From: JAHBWI01 sp035715525
GTDB lineage: Bacteria; Nitrospirota; Nitrospiria; Nitrospirales; Nitrospiraceae
Direction of reading: 5' to 3'
DNA length: 10,850 nucleotides
Assembly (NCBI GenBank): GCA_035715525.1
Contig: DASTLA010000251.1
Coordinates: forward strand, 1 to 10,850
Positions within the stretch are counted from its first letter, which is position 1; every line of letters begins with the position of its first letter. Below are positions 4,708 to 10,850 of this stretch, in pieces. Below the pieces are notes generated by a model. The model was not told the origin of the DNA and searched no databases. It saw only the letters and a program-made list of their open reading frames with translations. A program made the position numbers and the translations under genes.

Positions 4708-6108
4708 CTAGCTTTCCGGGCGCATCTCCACATCCAGCAACTTGATTTTCCGGTGCAGATGGCTGCGCTCGATTTTGAGATCCTCGGCGGTGCGGGAGAT
4801 ATTCCAGTGATGTTCACGCAGCTTGCGAGCAATGAACTCTTTCTCGAAGGCGTTGCGGGCATCTCGGAGTGACTCGTAATGCTTGCCCAGCAAATGGTTT
4901 GTAGAGATTCCCGCGGCAGCCGGCTGTGCCGCCGGCAGGTTGGGTCGCACCTGGAGCGCCAGCGACGCGTGGCCCGCCTCGATGACCGGCCCCGGTACCA
5001 TGATCATGAGCCGTTCGATGAGGTTGCGCAATTCGCGGATGTTCCCCGGCCAGTCATAGTGGGTAAACACCTCCATCGCTTCCGGCGACACTTGTTTCAA
5101 CTTGAGACCTTGCTCCTCGGCATGGAGATGAAGGAAATGTTTGACCAACAACGGAATATCGTCACGCCGGTCGCGTAGCGGGGGCACGATGATGGGCACC
5201 ACGTTGAGCCGATAGAATAGATCCTCCCGGAACGTGCCCTTTTCGATTTCCTTGAGCAAGTCTTTGTTCGACGCCGCCAGGACGCGCACGTCTACCTTGA
5301 TCAACTTGGTGCCACCGACCCGGGTGAATTGCTGTTCCTGCAGGGCGCGGAGCACCTTGGCCTGCGTGTTCAAGGTCATGTCGCCGATCTCATCCAGGAA
5401 CAAGGTGCCGCCGTCGGCCTGTTCGAATTGGCCACGCTTCATGGTCGTGGCGCCGCTGAATGACCCTTTCTCGTGACCAAAGAGCTCGCTTTCGATGAGG
5501 GTCTCGGGAATCGCGGCGCAGTTCACCGCGACGAACGGCCTGGTCGCCCTCGCACTGTGCTGATGGATCGCCCGCGCGACCAGCTCTTTGCCGGTCCCAT
5601 TTTCTCCGCCGATCAACACGCGGCTATTGGTAGGACCGGCCGTCTCGATGAGCTGCCGGAGCTGCTGCATAACGGTCGAAAGCCCGATCAGTTCGAACTT
5701 CCCCTCTACTTTTGTCCGCAACGACCGGTTTTCTTGTTCGAGGCGATGTTGTTCCAACGCATGTTTGACGCGCAACGTGACGTTTTCAAGCGAAAGGGGT
5801 TTCTCAATGTAATCGTACGCACCAAGCTTGATGGCCTTGACGGCGGTTTCAATGGACCCATGGCCCGACATCATCATGACCTGCGTATAGGGCGTGACCT
5901 CGCGTACCCGGCGCAGTGTTTCGAGCCCGTCCATTTCGGGCATCCAGATGTCCAGGATCATCAAGTCAGGCGGATCGGTCGCACAGAGCCGAAGCGCTTC
6001 CGAGCCGCTCTTCGCCACAGTAATGTCGTATCCCTCGTCCTCCAGGATGCTGCTTAGGGAATTCAAAATGGATACTTCGTCGTCGACGATTAAGATCGAT
6101 GCGGACAT
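4708..6108 (-). CDS. NtrX-like sigma54-dependent response regulator
   Basis: 466 residues with the full NtrC-class layout. Receiver domain 1-120: acidic pocket Asp9-Asp10-Glu11, phospho-acceptor Asp53 ('MILDIWMPEMDG'), Ser81 and Lys103 ('IEKP'). AAA+ domain about 138-375: Walker A 'GENGTGKE' (168-175), Walker B 'GTLFLDEIGD' (234-243), arginine fingers around 'FREDLFYRLNVV', and 'DWPGNIRELRNLIER' in the lid. C-terminal Fis-type helix-turn-helix about 415-460 ('NISRTAEDLKIERSHLHRKI'). The loop that contacts sigma54, GAFTGA in the family, reads GSFSGA (215-220), with Ala to Ser and Thr to Ser. It directly follows the NtrY-like kinase gene and is presumably its partner; the ATG has a GGAG site at 6114-6117. 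It should activate sigma54 promoters, but targets cannot be told from here. NtrC/ZraR-type paralogs are the alternative name; kinase pairing favours NtrX. Confidence 0.9.
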   Translation of the reverse strand: MSASILIVDDEVSILNSLSSILEDEGYDITVAKSGSEALRLCATDPPDLMILDIWMPEMDGLETLRRVREVTPYTQVMMMSGHGSIETAVKAIKLGAYDYIEKPLSLENVTLRVKHALEQHRLEQENRSLRTKVEGKFELIGLSTVMQQLRQLIETAGPTNSRVLIGGENGTGKELVARAIHQHSARATRPFVAVNCAAIPETLIESELFGHEKGSFSGATTMKRGQFEQADGGTLFLDEIGDMTLNTQAKVLRALQEQQFTRVGGTKLIKVDVRVLAASNKDLLKEIEKGTFREDLFYRLNVVPIIVPPLRDRRDDIPLLVKHFLHLHAEEQGLKLKQVSPEAMEVFTHYDWPGNIRELRNLIERLMIMVPGPVIEAGHASLALQVRPNLPAAQPAAAGISTNHLLGKHYESLRDARNAFEKEFIARKLREHHWNISRTAEDLKIERSHLHRKIKLLDVEMRPES

Positions 6109-6167
6109 GCATGCTCCAAATACGAAGAACGATCTCGTGATCTACTGGCTGCCCGGACAGGCCTGAG

Positions 6168-6189
6168 GAGAGCCGGCGCATTGGCTCTC
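6168..6189 (-). promoter_or_regulatory. intercistronic 7-bp hairpin between kinase and regulator
   Basis: GAGAGCC (6168-6174) and GGCTCTC (6183-6189) are perfect complements around an 8-base loop, in the 144-base gap between the kinase stop and the regulator ATG. No T-run follows in the direction of transcription, so it does not look like an intrinsic terminator. An mRNA-processing or stability element that adjusts the kinase:regulator ratio is a plausible role. Confidence 0.4.
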
Positions 6190-6252
6190 ACAGACCACGT
6201 CTTCGTCGTATCTACAGTTCCCCCCATCGCAACATGGCAGAATCGGCTGCGG

Positions 6253-8553
6253 TTACACCGGCAATTCGAAGGTGAACTGAGCGCCTTTGGGTTGATGATT
6301 CCCTGATTGGATCTGCCCATCGTGATCCGTGATGATCCGACGAACGATGGCCAGGCCGAGACCTGTGCCGGTTTTTTTTCGAGAAAAATATGGCACGAAC
6401 AGTTTTTCTTGATCCTCCGGTGCGATGCCCGTGCCTTCATCGGCAATGTTCACAACGGCACGCCGGCGCTTGGTATCGTACCGCGTCGTGATCCACAAGC
6501 GTCCCTTGTGATTCATGGCATGAATGCCGTTGTCGCACAAGTTGACCAACACCCGCTTGATCTGCTCGCGATCGAAGTTGAAAGCGGGTAAGTCGGGGTC
6601 CAATTCAACCACGCATTCGACTTCGCGATGCGCGCTCTGATACAGCGTCACGACTTCCTTCACCACGTCGTCGAGCGAGTTGAGCGTCATATGCGGTGCG
6701 GGCATGCGGGCGAATTTTGAAAATTCGTCCAACATCTGCTTGAGGCTGCCGACCTCATTGACAATGACTTGGGTGGACTCGTCGCAGATACGGTCGAAGT
6801 CGGGAGCCTTGTCCTGGAACTTCTTGCGCAACCGCTGTGCCGAGAGCTGAATGGGTGTCAGCGGATTCTTGATCTCATGAGCGATCCGCTGAGCGACTTC
6901 GCGCCAGGCCGCCGCCTTTTGCGCTTTGATCAGTTCCGACAAATCTTCAAAAATGAGCACGAAGCCGAGGTCCCTGTTGGATTCATCTTTCATGCGGGAG
7001 CAGTGCACCCCGATCGTCAGGAAGCGTCCCTGAAGATCCAGCTGCCCTTCCAGCGCCATGTTATCCCGTTGATCCGCCAACATGCGGTCGTACACCGACT
7101 GGAACAAATCGAGCTTGTACTCTTTGAAGACTTCGTTCGCGGAACGTCCTCGGAATCGATCGGCCCAGAGCCCGAGAATTCGCTCGGCCGAAGGATTGAA
7201 CGTCGTGATGATTCCCTGGCGGTCGATCGACAGCAGGCCGGCTGCGATGGTATCGACGACCGTCTCGATGTAGGCACGCCGTCGATCCAGTTCGAGGTTG
7301 GACTGCCGCAACGACACGTTCGCCTCTTCCAGCTTGCCCTTGCTGCCCTGCAGATCGGCGGTCATGCGATTGAACGATTCTACAAGCGTCCCGATTTCAT
7401 CGGTCGCCTTCGCTTCGATGCGGACCGATAAATCACCCTGGGCGATCGCCTCTGTCGCTTCGGCCAGCCGCTGAATCGGCACGGTGATGCCGCGTGCGAC
7501 GTAAAACCCGAACCAGGTGGCGCTGAACAGGATCATCACCGTGATCACCGCTACCAGGAGGTATGCGCCGGCCTTGATCGGGTTCTTCATGGCTTTCATC
7601 TGCTTGTATTCGGCATATTGCCGCCCGATGCTTTCCATCTTCCCCAGCAACGATTCAGGCACATAGGCGTCCACCACCACGACGCCGTCGATTTCCCCCC
7701 TATGCACGCTCGAGGCGATGGGCACACCGGCGCGAACCAGACGACCCGTCTGGGCTTCCTGCACCGACGTCAATTCCTGTTTGCCGTTGATGACCTGCAG
7801 AACGAGCTGGCCGATGGGCAGATCGAGCACCGCCACCGGCACCTCGGGGTCCAGCGACTTGGTCAATGTCTCCATTTTTGCAGAAAACACTTCGATTCCC
7901 GCCGTCCCATATTCGGCGCGCTTGCGAGAGATTGCGGCCACGAGTAAATCTCGCTGTTCGGGCAGCAGCAATTCCTCACGGAAAATTTCATGGCTGATCG
8001 CCCGCGCACTGTTGATGGCCAGCGTCACATGGCCGGCATGATGCATGCGGGCGACCTCATAGGAATCTTTCATCACATGCTCGATCTGATCGTTGAACCA
8101 CACATCGACCGCCTTGTTCACCAACCCGCTGGCGACCAAAGCCAACAGTACGGTCGGAATCAGGGAGAACCCGATGAACGCCGCGACGAGCTTGGCGCGA
8201 AATCCGGACCCCACCATTCGATGACGTCGTTCGAAATAGGCTTTGATGAGGTTGCGGGACAGGAGGAGCGTGAGGACGACGAACCCGATCAGGTCCAGAT
8301 TGACGAGCAGCAGGACGAACGCGTAGCCGGTGCTGGGCAAAAAGGAATCGGATTCCTCGCCGACCGGTATCGCGGTCTGGGCATAGTAAAAAGTGAGGGC
8401 AAGACAAGGAAGCAGCAGGATCAGGACGATCCACACCGGCCGCACATGGCGCTTGCGGTGCTCGCTGTCCGCGGCGGAGAGCGAGTCCACCACCGGCGGA
8501 GACGCGATCACGCCGGGCGGAAGCAACCGCTGTATCTCTCCACGATCCGCCAT
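6253..8553 (-). CDS. NtrY-like membrane sensor histidine kinase
   Basis: 766 residues with NtrY architecture. Hydrophobic segments lie at about 40-58, 76-99, 122-145 and 328-352; a roughly 180-residue region between the third and fourth is the probable extracytoplasmic sensor. Then come a HAMP linker (about 352-405, 'ITVPIQRLAEATEAIAQGDLSVRI'), a PAS domain (about 428-540), the HisKA dimerisation helix with phosphorylated His559 in 'RIAHEIKNPLTPIQLSAQRL', and an HATPase with N box 'NLCDN' (671-675), G1 'DEGTGI' (705-710), F box 'LFVPYFS' and G2 'GTGLGLAI' (729-736). All catalytic motifs are intact. It would autophosphorylate and pass the phosphate to the downstream NtrX-like regulator. The ATG is preceded by GGGAGGAA (8564-8571) and a strong promoter. 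NtrY/NtrX systems are tied to nitrogen, redox or envelope signals in different bacteria; the signal here is unknown. Confidence 0.92.
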   Translation of the reverse strand: MADRGEIQRLLPPGVIASPPVVDSLSAADSEHRKRHVRPVWIVLILLLPCLALTFYYAQTAIPVGEESDSFLPSTGYAFVLLLVNLDLIGFVVLTLLLSRNLIKAYFERRHRMVGSGFRAKLVAAFIGFSLIPTVLLALVASGLVNKAVDVWFNDQIEHVMKDSYEVARMHHAGHVTLAINSARAISHEIFREELLLPEQRDLLVAAISRKRAEYGTAGIEVFSAKMETLTKSLDPEVPVAVLDLPIGQLVLQVINGKQELTSVQEAQTGRLVRAGVPIASSVHRGEIDGVVVVDAYVPESLLGKMESIGRQYAEYKQMKAMKNPIKAGAYLLVAVITVMILFSATWFGFYVARGITVPIQRLAEATEAIAQGDLSVRIEAKATDEIGTLVESFNRMTADLQGSKGKLEEANVSLRQSNLELDRRRAYIETVVDTIAAGLLSIDRQGIITTFNPSAERILGLWADRFRGRSANEVFKEYKLDLFQSVYDRMLADQRDNMALEGQLDLQGRFLTIGVHCSRMKDESNRDLGFVLIFEDLSELIKAQKAAAWREVAQRIAHEIKNPLTPIQLSAQRLRKKFQDKAPDFDRICDESTQVIVNEVGSLKQMLDEFSKFARMPAPHMTLNSLDDVVKEVVTLYQSAHREVECVVELDPDLPAFNFDREQIKRVLVNLCDNGIHAMNHKGRLWITTRYDTKRRRAVVNIADEGTGIAPEDQEKLFVPYFSRKKTGTGLGLAIVRRIITDHDGQIQSGNHQPKGAQFTFELPV

Positions 8554-8588
8554 GGGGCGCTCGTTCCTCCCGACTCTATTCCGGTGAC

Positions 8589-8617
8589 ACTATATCGAAT
8601 TCCGGCCGGAGTCTCAA
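8589..8617 (-). promoter_or_regulatory. promoter of the kinase-regulator operon (TTGAGA-17-TATAGT)
   Basis: TTGAGA (8612-8617) and TATAGT (8589-8594) each match consensus at five of six positions with the ideal 17-base spacer. Transcription would start near 8582, leaving a leader of about 29 bases that holds the ribosome site at 8564-8571. A direct repeat, AGACTC-N5-AGACTC on the minus strand (8620-8625 and 8609-8614), overlaps the -35 and has an 11-base period, as expected for a regulator binding one DNA face. Confidence 0.6.
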
Positions 8618-8735
8618 AAGAGTCTTGTGTTGGCGCAGCGAGGGGGGAACCGATCGCGGCGAAGGCGACCGACCCTATCCTCGATACGAGCACTGCGACG
8701 TGATCCGTCCTGGATGATCGAATCGAGAGCCGCGG

Positions 8736-9146
8736 CTATGGCTGGTGCAGCGAAGATTTCCCGGACGTGAGGCTGACGAATTTCATCCGCAGGGCGTACA
8801 GCATGTCTTTCATCACGACCTGTTCGTCGGAGGTGAGGTTCCCGCGGGTTTTCTCTTCCAGCATGGAAAGCAAATCGATGATTTCCTTGGCTTGCGGCAG
8901 GTTCAGCGGCATGGCGGGCTGCTGTGGATCGAGCTGTTCGCCCATCAACATAAGCGCGGAGCTGCCCATTGAAATGACGAACGACGAGAAGGTGACGGGA
9001 AGATGCCCACCGCCGGTCAAGGGATGATCGCCGGACTCTTGAACGGGCGCGTGCGGCGGTGGAGTCGTTGGCGCAGCGGTTGGTTTCTCTTCAGTCCGCC
9101 CCCGGCGATCTCGAATCACGAACCCCTGTTCTTGCTCCTCTGACAT
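8736..9146 (-). CDS. DUF1844 domain protein
   Basis: 136 residues. The first ~48 are low-complexity, rich in Pro, Thr and Glu, and likely disordered. Residues 51-125 match the DUF1844 pattern: 'VTFSSFVISMGSSALMLMGE', then 'LNLPQAKEIIDLLSMLEEKTRGNLTSDEQ', then 'LYALRMKFV'. The family is small, helical and of unknown function; it is widespread in Acidobacteria, Deltaproteobacteria and Nitrospirota and often occurs near housekeeping genes. The 'SSALMLMGE' part is hydrophobic but short. It lies 182 bases upstream of the kinase gene in the same direction, but the kinase has its own promoter, so co-transcription is uncertain. The ATG has only a weak purine-rich site (AAAGAAAGAG). Confidence 0.85.
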   Translation of the reverse strand: MSEEQEQGFVIRDRRGRTEEKPTAAPTTPPPHAPVQESGDHPLTGGGHLPVTFSSFVISMGSSALMLMGEQLDPQQPAMPLNLPQAKEIIDLLSMLEEKTRGNLTSDEQVVMKDMLYALRMKFVSLTSGKSSLHQP

Positions 9147-9165
9147 ATCTCTTTCTTTGCTACCG

Positions 9166-9195
9166 ATAATACGGCGCCGGACCGCAGCCGGCTAA
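9166..9195 (-). promoter_or_regulatory. possible promoter of the DUF1844 gene
   Basis: TATTAT (9166-9171, five of six) sits 20-25 bases upstream of the ATG on the minus strand. A -35 is poor: TTAGCC at 9190-9195 with an 18-base spacer. The region is shared with the divergent mazG promoter. Confidence 0.3.
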
Positions 9196-9238
9196 CCCTA
9201 TCACAGGCTTTCAGGTGGTTCAAGGCATCGAGGACCCG

Positions 9239-9267
9239 TTGAAGGCGTGGTGCAACTCGGTTACAGT
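9239..9267 (+). promoter_or_regulatory. possible mazG promoter (TTGAAG-17-TACAGT)
   Basis: TTGAAG (9239-9244) and TACAGT (9262-9267) each match consensus at four of six with a 17-base spacer. The start point near 9274 gives a leader of about 16 bases containing the mazG ribosome site. Divergent from the DUF1844 promoter. Confidence 0.35.
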
Positions 9268-9289
9268 GACGCCACGGAAGGGAGCGGGC

Positions 9290-10171
9290 ATGTCGGCTGG
9301 TTTCGACAGAGTGGTGTCCATCATGGCGCGGTTGCGGGCGCCAGGAGGTTGTCCATGGGATCGCAAGCAATCGCATGACTCGCTCAAGCCGTACCTGTTG
9401 GAGGAAACGTACGAGGCGTTGGAGGCCATCGACCATCAGGACTCACGGAAATTGAAGGAAGAACTGGGTGATGTCCTCCTGCAAGTGCTGTTTCACAGCC
9501 AAATCGCGCACGAGACCGGCACCTTTACCATCGATGACGTCCTGCAGCTGCTGGCCGAGAAGCTGATCCGGCGGCACCCGCACGTATTCGGCGAGCAGGC
9601 CGGCGAGGCGTCTTTGAATTCGGATCAAGTGCTCCATCGATGGGAAGAGATCAAGCGAGCCGAACGCAAGGACGCCGGCAAACCCGAATCCCTGCTCCAG
9701 GACGTGCCCAAAGCCTTGCCTGCGCTGCTGCGTGCTTTCCAGGTACAAGCCCGTGCCGCCCGCGTAGGATTTGATTGGCCGGATAGTCCACAAGGGCTTA
9801 ACGAGGTCTTGGCGAAGGTCACCGAAGAATTGAACGAATTGCATGAAGCTTTGGACGCTCAATCCGCTCCCGCCTCTCCCTCCCCAGAAATGTCAGCCGA
9901 ATTCGGCGATCTGCTGTTTTCGCTGGTGAATCTGGCGAGGCACCTGAAGGTCAACCCTGAGGATACCCTGCGCCAGGCGACCAACCGGTTCACCGACCGA
10001 TTTCAGTACATTGAGCGTCAAGCGGCCCTGGGCGGTCGCAGCATGCCGGACCTGACGCTGGTCGAGATGAACCGCTTGTGGGAGGAAGCCAAGCGAGCCC
10101 TGGTGGATCTCGCAGACGCCGGGGCGAGAATCACGGATAACGGCGGCGAGCACCCGGAACTGCGTCCATGA
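9290..10171 (+). CDS. mazG: nucleoside triphosphate pyrophosphohydrolase MazG
   Basis: 293 residues from ATG 9290, chosen over an upstream GTG at 9215 because AAGGGAG (9278-9284) precedes it by 5 bases and the MazG family begins with this sequence. It hydrolyses (d)NTPs to NMPs and pyrophosphate, in house-cleaning and in tuning of the stringent alarmone response. Two tandem MazG domains are present. The first has 'RAPGGCPWDRKQSHDSLKPYLLEETYE' with metal ligands Glu38, Glu39, Glu42 and, in 'KLKEELGDVLLQVLFHS', Glu58 and Asp61. The second has 'KVTEELNELHEAL' (176-188) and 'EFGDLLFSLVNLARHL' (204-219). The connecting 'RRHPHVFG' and 'RWEEIKR' are family hallmarks. The ~20-residue tail past the second domain is longer than usual. 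It overlaps the next gene by ATGA. Confidence 0.94.
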   Translation: MSAGFDRVVSIMARLRAPGGCPWDRKQSHDSLKPYLLEETYEALEAIDHQDSRKLKEELGDVLLQVLFHSQIAHETGTFTIDDVLQLLAEKLIRRHPHVFGEQAGEASLNSDQVLHRWEEIKRAERKDAGKPESLLQDVPKALPALLRAFQVQARAARVGFDWPDSPQGLNEVLAKVTEELNELHEALDAQSAPASPSPEMSAEFGDLLFSLVNLARHLKVNPEDTLRQATNRFTDRFQYIERQAALGGRSMPDLTLVEMNRLWEEAKRALVDLADAGARITDNGGEHPELRP

Positions 10172-10779
10172 GCGACGATCCAGGCCCCTACGAGGAAGGA
10201 AAGCGAGCCGGCTTGCATCCGGTCGCGGTCGTCTTCGGCGTCATCCTGATCATGTGGGTGCTGATCAATCTCGCCGTGCCCAGTGGGAAGCAAAAACAAG
10301 CCATGGGACCGGAGATCTCTCAGGTGACCGAGGATCTCGATGCTGCACCTGTCATGTTCAAGGTGCAAGCCACTTTGCCGGACGTCAATGCCGTCAGCGT
10401 GACCGTTCCGTCGCAAGCGACGACCAGCCAAATCATCGGCCTACTCAAGCGCTTTAAGGCTGCGCGTCTCGACCAAACCCTCGGAGACCTGCTACCGCCC
10501 ACGAGTCCCGGACACAAATTAGGGGACCATGCGGTCGGTGACATTTATATCTTTTCCGAGGGTAAGTACGCTCAGCCCGACAGCGTGCGCACTCTTTCGC
10601 GCGGGGCGCACGCGCCGGGTGATTTGTACCCGCAGGCGATTCCGTTTGAAGAAGCCATGGAACATGTCTTGGGCCACTACCGCATCGACCTGAACGATAC
10701 GAGCAACCCCGACACCGGCTCGCTCGGGTTTGCCGACGACTCCGGCGTACATTCACGACAATACCGGCGCATCTTCTAA
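10168..10779 (+). CDS. hypothetical single-pass membrane protein, coupled to mazG
   Basis: 203 residues of no recognised family. The ATG overlaps the mazG stop (ATGA), so translation is probably coupled. A short charged N-terminus is followed by one hydrophobic helix at about 18-37 ('PVAVVFGVILIMWVLINLAV') without a lipobox or signal-peptidase site, so it looks like a membrane anchor. The following ~165 residues are soluble: a beta-rich stretch at 62-82 ('VMFKVQATLPDVNAVSVTVP'), a helix at 85-100 ('TSQIIGLLKRFKAARL'), 'GDIYIFSEGKYA' (124-135), and a polar C-terminal tail without cysteines. The location of the soluble part (cytoplasm or periplasm) cannot be decided, as charges flank both sides. 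No motif for an enzyme is seen. Frame and coupling are convincing; function unknown. Confidence 0.75.
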   Translation: MSDDPGPYEEGKRAGLHPVAVVFGVILIMWVLINLAVPSGKQKQAMGPEISQVTEDLDAAPVMFKVQATLPDVNAVSVTVPSQATTSQIIGLLKRFKAARLDQTLGDLLPPTSPGHKLGDHAVGDIYIFSEGKYAQPDSVRTLSRGAHAPGDLYPQAIPFEEAMEHVLGHYRIDLNDTSNPDTGSLGFADDSGVHSRQYRRIF

Positions 10780-10850
10780 TCGAGCGGCGACTTGTGCGAG
10801 GCGTGACGATAAATTCGATCCATGAGCTGCCGCTATCCCCAGGCAGAAAA

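Noticed and set aside
8508..8693. Minus-strand frame overlapping the kinase start
   Set aside because: Different frame from the kinase, overlaps its promoter, and shows no protein-like features.
9215..9289. Upstream GTG start extending MazG by 25 residues
   Set aside because: The extra residues do not resemble the MazG N-terminus, they overlap the likely promoter, and ATG 9290 has a much better ribosome site.
10753..10850. Minus-strand open frame at the right edge ending '...SSRLAQVAARLEDAPVLS', and a plus-strand GTG frame from 10803 ('TINSIHELPLSPGRK')
   Set aside because: Each has only about 16-31 visible residues, no recognised motif and no good ribosome site. They are mutually exclusive guesses; sequence to the right is needed to decide whether either is a partial gene.

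Overview
The window looks like a bacterial chromosome of moderately high GC content. Conserved housekeeping genes fill it from about position 2565 to the right end. A mobile-element fragment occupies the left quarter. The gene families present (an NtrY-type kinase with an NtrX-type sigma54 activator, DUF1844, a two-domain MazG and a purM-purN pair) and the protein flavour fit Nitrospirota (Nitrospira-like) or a related proteobacterium-like lineage. This assignment is inferred from general family knowledge; no rRNA or marker phylogeny is available here.

Left region (1-2640): the 5' part of a RadC-family JAB-domain gene runs off the left edge on the minus strand. It is preceded by a strong 11-bp hairpin and a GC-rich, gene-poor stretch that contains a G-run cluster. 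Then come a small possible ORF, a good promoter, and a large serine recombinase gene on the plus strand. The recombinase is interrupted by one extra T in a T6 run. The frame stops at TTT-TGA, and the rest of the protein continues in the +1 frame. Its last codons and its stop lie inside a minus-strand tRNA-Ala(CGC) gene. The simplest reading is an element integrated at the 3' end of this tRNA, with its integrase gene next to the junction. The rest of the element lies to the left, outside the window.

Middle (2641-4562): tRNA-Ala(CGC) is followed upstream on the same strand by purN and purM, which overlap by 11 bp and form a purine-biosynthesis pair. The purN-tRNA spacer carries a consensus -10 hexamer and four alternating complementary segments arranged like an attenuator. 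purM has a promoter placed so close to its ATG that its transcript may be leaderless.

Right-centre (4708-9146, minus strand): a DUF1844 protein, then a membrane-bound NtrY-like histidine kinase behind a near-consensus promoter, then an NtrX-like sigma54-dependent response regulator. The kinase and regulator almost certainly form a two-component pair. A 7-bp hairpin sits between them.

Right end (9147-10850): from a divergent promoter region, mazG runs rightward and overlaps by ATGA with an unrecognised single-pass membrane protein. The last ~70 bases hold nothing I can call with confidence. The most interesting items are the recombinase/tRNA overlap, the TTT-TGA frameshift site and the attenuator-like spacer upstream of the tRNA.
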